Assembly (NCBI RefSeq): GCF_035918155.1
Contig: NZ_CP109327.1
Location: 3,782,001-3,846,000, forward strand
Direction: 5' to 3'
DNA from: Streptomyces sp. NBC_01591
Lineage (GTDB): Bacteria > Actinomycetota > Actinomycetes > Streptomycetales > Streptomycetaceae
Length of the DNA stretch: 64,000 nt
Made by a program: the position numbers and the translations under genes. Shown one piece after another: positions 40,283 to 49,172 of this stretch. The notes below the pieces were generated by a model. The model was given only the letters and a program-made list of their open reading frames with translations, searched no databases and was not told the DNA's origin. Each line of letters starts with the position of its first letter. Position 1 is the stretch's first letter.

Positions 40283-41404
40283 CTACGCCGCGTCGCGGAA
40301 GCGGGACGTCCGGTGGACCGGGTCCGTGTCGATCTTCGGGATCACGTGCTCACCGATCAGCCGGATCGAGTTCAGCGTGTCCTCCCGGCTCACCCCGATC
40401 GGCAGCCCGAAGCTCAGCTGGTCCGCCCCCGCCTGCTCCCACCGCTTGCACTGCCCCAGCACCTCGTCCGGATCACCGCAGATCATCAGCTCCTCGGCGA
40501 TCAGGAGCTCGATGATCTCCTCGGTGTACTCCGGGAGCAGCTCGGGCCACTCCGGGATGCCCTCCGGCCGGGGGAACGTGTCGTGGTAGCGGAAGAGCAG
40601 CGACTGCAGATAGTTCAGCCCGCCGCCGACCGCGATCTCGACGGCCTTGGCGTGCGTCTCGGCACAGATGGCCGTGGAGGTGACCATGACGTTGTCGTTG
40701 ACGAAGTCCCCTACGGGTTCGGCCTCCTTGACCGCGTTCTTGTAGGACTCGACGACCCACTCCATGTCGGAGACCTTCTGCACGCTGAAGCCCAGCACGC
40801 CGAGCCCCTTCTTCCCCGCCATCGCGTACGAGGACGGCGACCCGGCGGCGTACCACATCGCCGGGTGCGACTTCCCGTACGGCTTGGGCAGGATCTTGCG
40901 GGGCGGCAGCGACCAGTGCTTGCCCTGGAAGCCGACGTACTCGTCCTGGAGCCACATCTTGGGGAACTCGGCGATGGTCTCTTCCCAGAGTTCCTTGGTG
41001 TGGTTCATGTCGGTGATGCCCGGCATGAACCCGAGGATCTCGTGGCTGCCGGCCCCGCGCCCCGAGCCGAACTCGAAGCGCCCCTCCGACAGATGGTCGA
41101 GCATGGCGACCTTCTCGGCCACCTTCACCGGGTGGTTGACCGGGGCGAGCGGGTTGAAGATGCCGGATCCGAGGTGGATGCGGTCGGTGGCGTGGGCGAG
41201 GTAGCCCAGGTACACATCGTTGGCCGAGAGATGCGAGTACTCCTCCAGGAAGTGGTGCTCGGAGGCCCAGGCGTACTTGAAGCCGGACTTGTCCGCCTGG
41301 ATGACGTACTCGGTCTCCTCGATCAGCGCCTTGTGCTCTGCCCCGGGGTCGACCTTGGCCCGCGCGGCGGGCACGTACCCCTGTACAAAGAGCCCGAATT
41401 CCAA
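40283..41404 (-). CDS. Luciferase-like (LLM) flavin-dependent monooxygenase
   Basis: 373 aa from TTG 41404 (protein begins MEFGLFVQGYVP, the usual family start). Barrel motifs include FKYAWASEHHFLEEYSHLSA (near 42-61), IHLGSGIFNPLAPVNHP, LSEGRFEFGSGRGAG and LPIGVSREDTL. It should oxygenate a small organic substrate with reduced flavin or F420. Two CTGACG-N3-CGTCAG-type operators (41430, 41492) sit directly upstream, giving it its own regulated promoter within the block. Confidence 0.85.
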   Translation of the reverse strand: MEFGLFVQGYVPAARAKVDPGAEHKALIEETEYVIQADKSGFKYAWASEHHFLEEYSHLSANDVYLGYLAHATDRIHLGSGIFNPLAPVNHPVKVAEKVAMLDHLSEGRFEFGSGRGAGSHEILGFMPGITDMNHTKELWEETIAEFPKMWLQDEYVGFQGKHWSLPPRKILPKPYGKSHPAMWYAAGSPSSYAMAGKKGLGVLGFSVQKVSDMEWVVESYKNAVKEAEPVGDFVNDNVMVTSTAICAETHAKAVEIAVGGGLNYLQSLLFRYHDTFPRPEGIPEWPELLPEYTEEIIELLIAEELMICGDPDEVLGQCKRWEQAGADQLSFGLPIGVSREDTLNSIRLIGEHVIPKIDTDPVHRTSRFRDAA

Positions 41405-41429
41405 GGGGGTTCACCGTCCTCATTCGTTT

Positions 41430-41444
41430 CTGACACTCCGTCAG
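41430..41444. promoter_or_regulatory. Operator CTGACA-CTC-CGTCAG
   Basis: One mismatch from the perfect palindrome; lies 26 bp before the LLM start. Confidence 0.6.
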
Positions 41445-41491
41445 ATCGTGATGCGTCCGACTGTTCCACCGGCACCCGCACCCGTCAATAC

Positions 41492-41506
41492 CTGACGCAT
41501 CGTCAG
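41492..41506. promoter_or_regulatory. Operator CTGACG-CAT-CGTCAG
   Basis: Perfect palindrome, same half-sites as at 6537. It lies between the SDR stop and the LLM start. Confidence 0.7.
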
Positions 41507-41563
41507 GCCAACTCGGAAGACCGGCTCGAATGCCGGCTCGGAGGACCGGCTCGGGAGACCGGT

Positions 41564-42361
41564 TCAGAACAGGCTGACGCCCGCCAACCAGCCCCCGTCG
41601 ATGACGAACGGCTGCCCGGTGATGTACGAGGAGTCCTCCGAGGTCAGGAAGAGCGCCAGCGCCGCCACCTCCTCCGGCTGCCCGATCCGCCCCAGCGGCA
41701 CCAGCTTGCGGTAGAGCTCGTCCACCGCCGCCCTGGACTCCTCCGGGTCCGCGGCCGGGTCCAGCGCCGCCGGATTGGTCATCGCGGTGTCCACGGCCCC
41801 GGGGCAGACGGCGTTGACCCGTATCCCCTTCGCGGCCAGCTCCACCGCCGCCACCCGGGTCAGCCCGAGCACCGCGTGCTTGGTGGCGGCGTACGCGCCC
41901 ACGAACGCCATGCCCGTGAGCCCCGTGTACGAGGCGGTGTTGACGATGGTCCCGCCGCCCGCCGCCCCGATCTCCGGCGCGACGTTCTTGATCCCGAGGA
42001 ACGCGCCCACCTGGTTGACCTGCACCACCTGCTGGAACTCCTCCAGCGGCGTGCTCACCAGCTCGTTGAAGCGGAGGATCCCCGCATTGTTGACCAGCCC
42101 GTCGATCCTCCCGAAGGCGTCCTTCGCGGCGGCGACCGCGGCCTGCCAGTCCTCCTCCCGGCTCACGTCCAGGTGGACGAACCGGGCGGCATCCTTCCCC
42201 AGCTCGCCCCGGAGTTCCTCGGCCAGCGCCTCGCCCTGCTCGTCGAGCACATCGGCGATCACCACCCGTGCGCCCTCCGCCGCGAAGAGCCGCGCCTCCT
42301 GCTCGCCCTGTCCGCGCGCCGCACCGCTGATGAGTACGACCCGCCCGTCCAGCTTGCCCAT
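41564..42361 (-). CDS. SDR oxidoreductase (hydroxysteroid/alcohol dehydrogenase-like)
   Basis: 265 aa classical SDR: cofactor loop SGAARGQG (12-19), NNAG near 91, Ser in NTASYTG and the Tyr/Lys pair in [12 protein letters not shown]. Ends [15 protein letters not shown]. Closest in pattern to NAD-dependent 3-alpha/20-beta hydroxysteroid dehydrogenases, but the substrate is not known. It starts 10 bp after the LLM gene stop (42372) and is translated in the same transcript. Confidence 0.88.
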   Translation of the reverse strand: MGKLDGRVVLISGAARGQGEQEARLFAAEGARVVIADVLDEQGEALAEELRGELGKDAARFVHLDVSREEDWQAAVAAAKDAFGRIDGLVNNAGILRFNELVSTPLEEFQQVVQVNQVGAFLGIKNVAPEIGAAGGGTIVNTASYTGLTGMAFVGAYAATKHAVLGLTRVAAVELAAKGIRVNAVCPGAVDTAMTNPAALDPAADPEESRAAVDELYRKLVPLGRIGQPEEVAALALFLTSEDSSYITGQPFVIDGGWLAGVSLF

Positions 42362-42371
42362 GGCCTGACTC

Positions 42372-43316
42372 CTACCTGTCGAGATGGGGTGCGACCTCGG
42401 CGGCGAACGCCGCCATCTGGTCGGTCAGTTCGCTGCGGCTCCGGCTGCGGAACCGCACCTGGATCTGGTGGACGCCCATGCCCCCGTACGCGCGCAACGA
42501 CTCGGCGAGGGCCTCCGGCTTTCCGGTGAGGGTGCGCCGCCCGACGGACCACTCCGGCTCACCGACGTACAGCGGCTCGGTGATCGCTCCGATGACGATC
42601 GGGTCCTCGACCCCGGCCGCCTCCCGCAACTCCTTCAGCCGGGCGATCTGCGCGGGCAGCTTCTCCCGCGGATCGCCCTGCGGCAGCCAGCCGTCGCCCC
42701 GCACGGCCGCCCGGCGCACCGCGGCCGGCGAGGAGCCGCCCACCCAGACCGGCACCCGCTCCTGGGCCGGACGCGGCAGCTGCCCGAGGCCGCCGAAGGA
42801 GAACCGTTCCCCCGCGAACTCCGGGTACTCCTGCGGGCCGAGCGCCGCCTTCAGCGCGTCGATGGTCTCGTCGAGCACCCCGCCCCGCCCGTCGAAGTCC
42901 GCCCCGAGCGCCTCGAACTCCTCCGGCACGTGCCCGGCCCCGACGCCGAGGATCAGCCGGCCGCCGCAGAGGTGGTCGAGGGTGGCGTACTGCTTGGCGG
43001 TGGCCAGCGGGTGCCGCAGGCCGACGACAGCGACATGGCTCATCAGCAGGACCCGCTCGGTGATCCCGGCGAGATACGCGAGGGTGGCGACCGGGTCGTA
43101 CCAGACGGTGCCCATGACCCCGGCGAGCCGCCGGGGGATCGCGACATGGTCGCAGCTCGCCAGATAGGCGAAGCCGGTGCGGTCGGCGGTGCGGGCGATC
43201 GCGGCGAGGTCGGCCGGGCCGGCCGCCGCTTCCCACCCCTCGGCGTAGATGGTGCTCTGCGACTGGATCGGCAGCTGCATCCCGTACGACAGCGGCCCGG
43301 TGGGTGATATCGGCAC
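42372..43316 (-). CDS. LLM-class F420-dependent oxidoreductase
   Basis: 314 aa from GTG 43316, chosen for the GGAGGAGG 7 nt upstream. Motifs: GFAYLASCDHVAIPRRLAG, VLLMSHVAVVGLRHPL, LCGGRLILGVGAGHVPEEF and VPVWVGGSSPAAVRRAA, as in the TIGR03619-like F420 group. It is the first gene of the block; two operators of the CTGACG type (43342, 43384) lie just before it. Confidence 0.85.
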   Translation of the reverse strand: MPISPTGPLSYGMQLPIQSQSTIYAEGWEAAAGPADLAAIARTADRTGFAYLASCDHVAIPRRLAGVMGTVWYDPVATLAYLAGITERVLLMSHVAVVGLRHPLATAKQYATLDHLCGGRLILGVGAGHVPEEFEALGADFDGRGGVLDETIDALKAALGPQEYPEFAGERFSFGGLGQLPRPAQERVPVWVGGSSPAAVRRAAVRGDGWLPQGDPREKLPAQIARLKELREAAGVEDPIVIGAITEPLYVGEPEWSVGRRTLTGKPEALAESLRAYGGMGVHQIQVRFRSRSRSELTDQMAAFAAEVAPHLDR

Positions 43317-43341
43317 CGGACGGCCTCCTCCCCGAGACAAT

Positions 43342-43356
43342 CTGACGCATCGTCAC
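43342..43356. promoter_or_regulatory. Operator CTGACG-CAT-CGTCAC
   Basis: One mismatch; 26 bp before the LLM start codon, the same offset as the site before the 41404 gene. Confidence 0.6.
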
Positions 43357-43383
43357 TTGACGGGCGCGGGGGCCATCGTCATG

Positions 43384-43400
43384 CCTGACGCCGCATCAGG
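43384..43400. promoter_or_regulatory. Operator CCTGACG-CCG-CATCAGG
   Basis: Second, slightly imperfect copy upstream of the same gene. Confidence 0.55.
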
Positions 43401-43506
43401 CAAGGGGCTGTCGGCCGCGTGCGTCCCGGAACGGGAACCCGCCCTCGCACGAGAGCACCGTGATCCGGTTGTCCCTCAGCGGCTCGTGCTCGTAGTGGTG
43501 GAGAGA

Positions 43507-44007
43507 TCAGAGCAGGGGCGGAACGGCGGAGGCCTCCGGCGGGCGGGCGGCCTCGGTATCGGCGTCGCCCTCGTCGTCGTCCCCGCCGGTCGCCGCGCTC
43601 TCGGGGGCCGCCGCGGTGCCGGGGCCCGTCGCACTCCCCGGCGCCGCCGCGCCCCCGTTCCCGCCCTCGTCCTCGTTGTCCTCGTCCTCGTTCTCGTCCG
43701 GTGCGGCCTGGACGCCCACGCCCTGCGAACCCGACACGTTCTGGTCGATCGCGCCCCCGCCGCCGTCGTGGTCGCTGCCGGCCGTTCCCTTGCTGAAGGG
43801 GCCCAGCACATTGAGCGTGCGGTCCACCTCCAGCCAGGAGTCGGCGTTGGAGTTGTCGATGGTGATCAGGGAAGGTCCGTGGTGCGTCTCCATGCCACCG
43901 TCCGGGGCGTCGGCCCAGGCGGTACCGGCGGCCCACTGGCCCTGGCAGAGCGCACCGAGGACGACCGAAGCCAGTGCCGCACGCGCCCTGGACGAGGTGA
44001 TTCCCAT
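43507..44007 (-). CDS. Small secreted acidic protein of unknown function
   Basis: 166 aa. The signal peptide (first ~32 residues, LASVVLGALCQG core, cleavage after WADA) is followed by a conserved-looking segment (HHGPSLITIDNSNADSWLEV, RTLNVLGPFSKG) and then a disordered Asp/Glu/Gly/Ala-rich tail. No Cys pair or anchor in the mature part. Similar small exported proteins occur in many streptomycetes; role unknown. Confidence 0.65.
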   Translation of the reverse strand: MGITSSRARAALASVVLGALCQGQWAAGTAWADAPDGGMETHHGPSLITIDNSNADSWLEVDRTLNVLGPFSKGTAGSDHDGGGGAIDQNVSGSQGVGVQAAPDENEDEDNEDEGGNGGAAAPGSATGPGTAAAPESAATGGDDDEGDADTEAARPPEASAVPPLL

Positions 44008-44077
44008 TGTCCGTGTCCTTCTTTCCCGGCCGCACGGTCCTGGCCCGTGCGGCCTGTATCGCTGTGGTTCGTGTGGT

Positions 44078-44121
44078 GCCGGGGCCCCGTGGAGCGTGGG
44101 GGTGCTCCACGGGGCCCCGGC
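44078..44121 (-). terminator. Terminator after the lyase gene
   Basis: A perfect 18-bp stem (GCCGGGGCCCCGTGGAGC and complement) with an 8-nt loop lies about 54 nt past the stop at 44175. Confidence 0.85.
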
Positions 44122-44174
44122 GTTCGGGCGGAGCGGATACGGCCGGGCCGCCCGCTCCCGGCGCGTCGTCCGCG

Positions 44175-45038
44175 TCAGACGGTCACGGACTCGCGGTCGG
44201 AGTGGTGCCTGCTGATGTTCTTCTCCAGCAGTTCCGTCGAACGCTGCACCCCGATCCCCTCGGCGGCCACGAACTCGGGGAGCCGCCCGTCGGCCTTCTT
44301 GAGATCCGTCAGCGCGCTGTCGATGGCCGCGTGCGCGGCGAAGAGGCAGGGAGTGCTGTAGATGGCCACCTGGCACTCCAGGTCGGTCAGTTCGGAGAGC
44401 GAGAGCCTGGGCGACTTGCCGCCCGCGATCTGATTGAAGAGCAGCGGCTTGTCACCGACCACCTTCCGGATGCGCTTGATCCATTCGACGCTGCGCACTC
44501 CGTCGACCAGGACGACGTCGGCGTCCGTCTCGGCCAGCGCCTCGGCCCGGCGCAGGATGTCGGCCTCCTCCGTGGCGTCCGTGCGGGCGACGACCACCAG
44601 GTCCCGCCTGCTCTCCAGCACGAGGTTGAGCTTCTCCAGGTACTCCTCCAGCGGCAGCACCTGCTTGCCGTCCGCGTGACCGCACCTGCGGGGGCGCTTC
44701 TGGTCCTCCAGGATGACGCCGGAAGCGCCGATCCGCTCCAGTCGCTGCACCACGTGGCAGGCGACCTCGGGATCGACGTAGCCGTCGTCGATGTCGACCA
44801 GCAGGTGGTGCGAGGGGAAGGCCAGCCGCAGCCGCTCCACGAAGGCCACCATGTCCGGCCAGGCGATGAAGCCGATGTCGGGGAGCCCGTAGTGGGAGGC
44901 GGCGAAGCCGAATCCGGACACGAAGAATCCGTCGTAGTGCCGGGCCACGACAGAGGCCGAGTACATGTCGTAGATGCCGATGAGGGGAGTCGTTCCCGGA
45001 GATCGGACTTCTTCCCTCAGCACGGTTCCGTAGCGCAC
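44175..45038 (-). CDS. Isocitrate lyase / PEP mutase family protein
   Basis: 287 aa TIM barrel. LLVDIDDGYVDPEVACHVV (metal-binding Asp pair near 83-85), GVILEDQKRPRRCGH (near 110-124) and VVVARTDATEEA are present. PEP mutases carry K-x-NSF in the catalytic loop, whereas isocitrate and methylisocitrate lyases carry K-K/R-CGH. RCGH here therefore points to a C-C lyase rather than a phosphonate enzyme. The gene stands alone with a terminator behind it, so the pathway is not clear. Confidence 0.8.
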   Translation of the reverse strand: MRYGTVLREEVRSPGTTPLIGIYDMYSASVVARHYDGFFVSGFGFAASHYGLPDIGFIAWPDMVAFVERLRLAFPSHHLLVDIDDGYVDPEVACHVVQRLERIGASGVILEDQKRPRRCGHADGKQVLPLEEYLEKLNLVLESRRDLVVVARTDATEEADILRRAEALAETDADVVLVDGVRSVEWIKRIRKVVGDKPLLFNQIAGGKSPRLSLSELTDLECQVAIYSTPCLFAAHAAIDSALTDLKKADGRLPEFVAAEGIGVQRSTELLEKNISRHHSDRESVTV

Positions 45039-45579
45039 AGCGTCTCCTTGCCATTGTTCGTTGATTCATGAACCGACGCTCCGCGCATCGCCGATGGGCC
45101 GAGCCGTCGGTTCGGTGATTCCGTTGGGTGAAACAGGTGTTGAGCCATGCCGACCCGGGTGCTGCGGGCTCCGGCGACGCACTGATGCCGCGGGCGCGGG
45201 GACACTACGCGCGGCACTCACATGCGGAAGAGGCGGCGGCATGGATGCCGCACGGGACACAGAACTGCCCTCTTGCGAAGACGCGTATATCTATACAGCC
45301 GTGACTGTACCTTTACCCAGGAACACGCCGAATTTGACCTTGCGTACGAAGCTTCCCGGGCGTACGCCGGGCGCCTGTTGAACGCGCGACGAATTCAGGG
45401 GGCGCTTCTTTCGGATCATCCGAAACAACAACCCGGGAATGCGTCGACTGCCTTATGAATGCGCCGTGTTGACGCAGGCGGGAATGCCGGAGCGGCATGG
45501 CCGGAAGGAATGGTCCGACGCTTGGCCGGACCACTCCGGCAGGAACGTTCCATCCCGCCGACTGCCACCGACGGGGCGT
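45039..45579. other. Large intergenic region
   Basis: About 540 bp between two minus-strand genes. It holds the promoter of the lyase gene, a TACAG-N6-CTGTA palindrome (45294-45309) in an AT-rich patch, and a hairpin TGGTCCG / CGGACCA (45511-45533) that is probably the terminator of the phosphotransferase. A 46-codon frame with a ribosome site (GGAAGAGG, 45241-45381) and a 79-codon frame (45222-45458) exist on the plus strand but are not recognisable. Confidence 0.4.
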
Positions 45580-46542
45580 CTACCGGTCGAACTGTTCGAG
45601 CAGGCTTTCCACATACATTTCCAGACGCTCCGTGAGCACCTCGGGCGTCAGATCGGTCCGTCCCAGCTCCCGCCACGGGCCCGCCAGCTTCTCCGCGTCC
45701 GGGGCGTAGGCGAGCGCGTCCAGCAGCCGCCAGTACAGGTGGTCCGCCGCACTGTCGGCCAGTTGACCGCCCGCCGCCTCGTACCGCCCGGCGAAGACCG
45801 TCCCGGCCGGGACGCCGTGCAGCAGTGCCAGCGCGGTCGAACAGTGGGCGACATCCAGGTCGGCCGGGCCCCAGGAGGTCTCGACCCAGTCGACGACCCC
45901 GCTGATCCGCAGGTCCGCCCCCGCGCCGCCGAAGAGCACATTGCCCGGGTGGAAGTCGCGGTGCAGGAACCGCGGGGCGTACGCGGGCGGTTCGCGCCGG
46001 AGCACGTCCACCGCCCGCCGCCACAGCAGCGGCCGGCCGGTGGACTCGGGCACCCGCACCCGGTCCGGCGCGGTCCACGCCTCGTAGTCGCGCGGACGGG
46101 TCCGGTCGGTGACCGCGACCCGGTGGATGGCGGCCAACTGCCCCGCCAGCAGCCCGATGCGCTCCGCCGCCCCGGCGTCGTCGACCCGCACCTCACCGGG
46201 CAGCAGCGTCATCAACAGCGAGGGGTGGTCGCAGTGTTCGCCCCGGGCATCGACGGCCACGCACCGCGCCGCCGGGATGTCCGTATCGCCCAGCAGCCGC
46301 AGCATGTCCGCCTCACGGGTGAGCAGCCCCGGCGCATGGCGTACGAAGAAGGGCTTGACGAAGGACCGCAGGACCAGCGAACGCCTGCCCTGCGGACCGG
46401 AGATGTCCAACCGGCGCATCTGCGAGGACCATCCGCCGCGCAGTCGCTCCGAGCCCTCGATCCGCTCCCCCGGCGCCAGGTTCTTCCCGACCCACGCCCG
46501 CGTCGCCGCCCAGCCGGTGCCGTTGCCTGCCGCTTCACCCAT
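45580..46542 (-). CDS. APH-fold phosphotransferase
   Basis: 320 aa. The catalytic HRDFHPGNVLF near 193, the Mg motif VVDWVETSWGP near 214 and the upstream LLMTLLPGEVR hinge place it in the aminoglycoside/choline-kinase-like family. The substrate is unknown. It lies between the lyase and the truncated acyl-CoA ligase without clear operon partners. Confidence 0.8.
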   Translation of the reverse strand: MGEAAGNGTGWAATRAWVGKNLAPGERIEGSERLRGGWSSQMRRLDISGPQGRRSLVLRSFVKPFFVRHAPGLLTREADMLRLLGDTDIPAARCVAVDARGEHCDHPSLLMTLLPGEVRVDDAGAAERIGLLAGQLAAIHRVAVTDRTRPRDYEAWTAPDRVRVPESTGRPLLWRRAVDVLRREPPAYAPRFLHRDFHPGNVLFGGAGADLRISGVVDWVETSWGPADLDVAHCSTALALLHGVPAGTVFAGRYEAAGGQLADSAADHLYWRLLDALAYAPDAEKLAGPWRELGRTDLTPEVLTERLEMYVESLLEQFDR

Positions 46543-46608
46543 ACGAGGAGCGTACCGACGGCCGGTAGGTGGACACCGGTCAGCGGTCCGGGCAACGGCA
46601 GAGCGGAG

Positions 46609-47568
46609 TCACTTCCGGTACAGCGCCTCGATCTCCTCCTCGAAGTCCCGTGCGATCGCTTCCCGCTTCAGTTTCAGCGAGGGCGTCAGATGGCCGCCCT
46701 CCTCGGTGAAGTCCACGGGCAGGACGGCGAATTTACGGATCGACTCCGCGCGGGAGACCAGCCGGTTGGCCTCGTCGACGGCGCGTTGCAGCGCCGTACG
46801 CAGCTCGTCGTCGTCGACGAGTTCCCGCATCGGCACGTGCTGCTTCTTCTTCATCTGCCGCCAGTGGGCGAGCCCGTCCGGCTCCAGCGTGATCAGGGCG
46901 GTGATGAAGGAGCGGTTGTCGCCGACCACCATGCACTGGCTGACCAGGGGGTGGGCGCGCAGCCAGTCCTCCAGGGGTGCCGGAGTGACGTTCTTGCCGC
47001 CGGAGGTGATGATGATGTCCTTCTTGCGGCCGGTGATCGTGAGATAGCCGTCCTCGTCGAGCGCCCCCAGGTCTCCGGTGGCGAACCAGCCGCCTTCCTG
47101 TACGGGTACGGGCCGGCCCCGTTCGGCGTCCCAGTAGCCCTGGCACACCTGACCGCCGCTGAGCAGCACCTCGCCGTCGTCCGCGATCAGCACGGCGGTG
47201 CCGGGCAGCGGCCAGCCGACGGTACCCAGGCGCGGTTTGAGCGGCGGGGTGACGGTGGCGGCGGCGGTGGTCTCCGTCAGGCCGTAGCCCTCGAAGATCT
47301 CGATGCCCGCGCCCGCGTAGAACGCCGCGAGCCGGTGTCCCAGCGGGGAGCCGCCGCAGATCGCGTACCGGACACGGCCGCCGAGCGCGGCCCGGATCCG
47401 GCGGTAGACCAGCGGGTCGTACAGGGCGCGGGCGGCCCGCAGACCCACCCCGGGGCCGGGGCCGGTGCCGTGTTCGGCGGCCTCGACGGCCGTCAACGGC
47501 CAGATCGTGCGCGTCTGCGGCCAGAGCCTGCTGGGGGCGTGACCCTGTGCCGAATGTGAACGTGTCAC
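46609..47568 (-). pseudogene. C-terminal half of a long-chain acyl-CoA ligase (FadD-like)
   Basis: 319 codons from GTG 47568. From about residue 40 the sequence matches the second half of FadD15-type ligases (RVRYAICGGSPLG, EIFEGYGLTETTAAATV, GGWFATGDLGALDEDGYL, TGRKKDIIITSGGKN, SPSLKLKREAI). The P-loop AMP-binding half (about 290 residues) is missing, and the first ~30 codons do not fit the family. The start overlaps the divergent MaoC gene by 22 bp. A deletion or rearrangement at this point is the simplest reading. Adenylation should be impossible. Confidence 0.75.
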
Positions 47569-48428
47569 TTGTACGGGCAGCTGTCACGTCCCCGTTCAAG
47601 AGGGCCGGCCGCCCGGGCGCCACCCTGCCCGCCGACCGGGCCGTACTCCCGGCCGCGCCGATCGCCACCGCCCCGCTCGCCGCGTACCGCCGGGTCTGCG
47701 GCTACACCGACCCGGGACCGCTGCCGCTCACCTACCCGCACGTACTGGGCTTCCCGGCCACCATGCGGCTGATGACCGCCCGGAAGTTCCCGCTGCCGGT
47801 CGTCGGCCTCGTCCACACCTGGATCGAGGTCACCCGCCACCGGACCCTGCACCCCGCCGACCCGCTCGAACTCACGGTGTACGCCAAGGAGTTGACGCCA
47901 CACCGGCGCGGCACCGAGGTCACGATGGTCACCGAGGCGCGGCTGGCGGGCGAGCTGGTCCGGGAGTCCCGCAGCGGCTACCTCTCCCGGCACACGAGAA
48001 GCACCCCACGGACAGATCGCCCACCCGGGACGACGGACGGCACCCCTGCCACAGAGCCCCCCGCCGCCGGGCTTCCCGCCGCCGAGCCTCCCGCCGTCGC
48101 CGAGTGGCGACTGCCCGGCGATCTGGGACGGCGCTACGGCGCCGCGTCCGGCGACCGGAACCCCATCCACCTGCACCCTCTCACCGCCCGGCTCTTCGGC
48201 TTCCCCCGAGCCATCGCCCACGGCATGTGGACCGTCGCCCGCTGCCTGGCCGAGACGCCACGGCCCGATGAAGTCCATTGGGTACGGGCCGACTTCAAGG
48301 CCCCCGTCCTGCTGCCCGCCACCGTCACCTACGCGGCGGACGCCACCGGCTTCCAGCTGCGCGGCAACGGCCGCGTCCACCTCACCGGGCGGACGGGTTC
48401 GGCGGCTGCCAGGGACGGCCGTTCATAA
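47547..48428 (+). CDS. MaoC-type (hot-dog) enoyl hydratase
   Basis: 293 aa with two hot-dog halves. The N-terminal half has LPLTYPHVLGFPATMRLM and LPVVGLVHTWIEVTRHR. The C-terminal half has the catalytic-type segment RYGAASGDRNPIHLHP (near 192-207) and FPRAIAHGMWTVARC. This is the HtdX/Rv0241c-like family that hydrates enoyl-ACP/CoA. It normally stands beside fabG- and fadA-like genes, which are absent here; the acyl-CoA ligase next to it is truncated. The end overlaps the convergent TetR gene by 47 bp. Confidence 0.8.
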   Translation: MPNVNVSLVRAAVTSPFKRAGRPGATLPADRAVLPAAPIATAPLAAYRRVCGYTDPGPLPLTYPHVLGFPATMRLMTARKFPLPVVGLVHTWIEVTRHRTLHPADPLELTVYAKELTPHRRGTEVTMVTEARLAGELVRESRSGYLSRHTRSTPRTDRPPGTTDGTPATEPPAAGLPAAEPPAVAEWRLPGDLGRRYGAASGDRNPIHLHPLTARLFGFPRAIAHGMWTVARCLAETPRPDEVHWVRADFKAPVLLPATVTYAADATGFQLRGNGRVHLTGRTGSAAARDGRS

Positions 48429-49035
48429 GGTTCTCCAGCCCCGCCCAGGAGAAGTTCATCAGGGTGGCCGCGGCCTCCTTCGCCGAGACGCCCGGGGTCT
48501 CGTTCGCCCACCCGGCGAGCGACTCCGCGGCCCCCACGAGCGCCTGCGCGAGCCCCGACACATCGCGGTCGGGCAGCGCCGGATCGTGGTGCGCCTCGCG
48601 TGCCGCGGCCCCGATCAGCTCCGTCACGAAAGCAACGATCTCGCCCCGCATCGCCGTCACCTCGTTGGCGAAGGGCTCGCCGTGCGTACGCGCCTGGCGG
48701 TGCAGCACGGCCCAGCCGTCCGGATGCTCCGCCGTGTGCGTGAAGAACGCCCGCAGCCCGGACCACAGTTGCCGATCGGCCGGAAGCCCCGGCTCCGCCC
48801 CCGCCCGCACCGCTTCGACCAGCGCTTTCGCCTCGCGCCGAATACACGCGGTGAAGAGTTCTTCCTTGGAGTTGAGATACAGATAGACGAGCGGCTTGGA
48901 CACCCCCGCCAGCTCGGCGATCTCATCCATCGAGGCGGCCCGGTACCCGCGCTGCCCGAAGGTCTGCACGGCGGCATCCATCATCTGCTGCTCACGCACG
49001 GCCCGCGGCATCCGTTTGCTCTTCACAGCACCCAC
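48382..49035 (-). CDS. TetR-family regulator (fatty-acid type)
   Basis: 217 aa from GTG 49035 (GGGAGGAAG upstream). HTH at ~12-58: MMDAAVQTFGQRGYRAAS, IAELAGVSKPLVYLYLNSKEEL. The C-terminal part resembles the regulators that accompany FadD/MaoC/FabG genes. It is convergent with the MaoC gene and likely controls lipid-related genes, some of which are lost here. No CTGACG-type operator is seen in front of it, so it may not be the regulator of the 41-43 kb block. Confidence 0.8.
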   Translation of the reverse strand: MGAVKSKRMPRAVREQQMMDAAVQTFGQRGYRAASMDEIAELAGVSKPLVYLYLNSKEELFTACIRREAKALVEAVRAGAEPGLPADRQLWSGLRAFFTHTAEHPDGWAVLHRQARTHGEPFANEVTAMRGEIVAFVTELIGAAAREAHHDPALPDRDVSGLAQALVGAAESLAGWANETPGVSAKEAAATLMNFSWAGLENLMNGRPWQPPNPSAR

Positions 49036-49104
49036 GTCGACTTCCTCCCGCCCCCGGTGTGCCACTCCCCGGTAAGGGTACGGCGCGGGCCTCCGCCCCG
49101 TAGT

Positions 49105-49157
49105 ACACGGCAGCGCCCCCGGTCCTGCCGCAAGGCGGACCGGGGGCGCTGCCGTGT
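49105..49157 (-). terminator. Terminator after the symporter gene
   Basis: A 21-bp perfect stem (49105-49125 with 49137-49157) lies 15 nt past the stop. Strongest hairpin in the region. Confidence 0.9.
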
Positions 49158-49172
49158 GTCGTGCGTGAGCGG

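Noticed and set aside
44434..44679. Serine-rich plus-strand frame opposite the lyase
   Set aside because: Antisense shadow.
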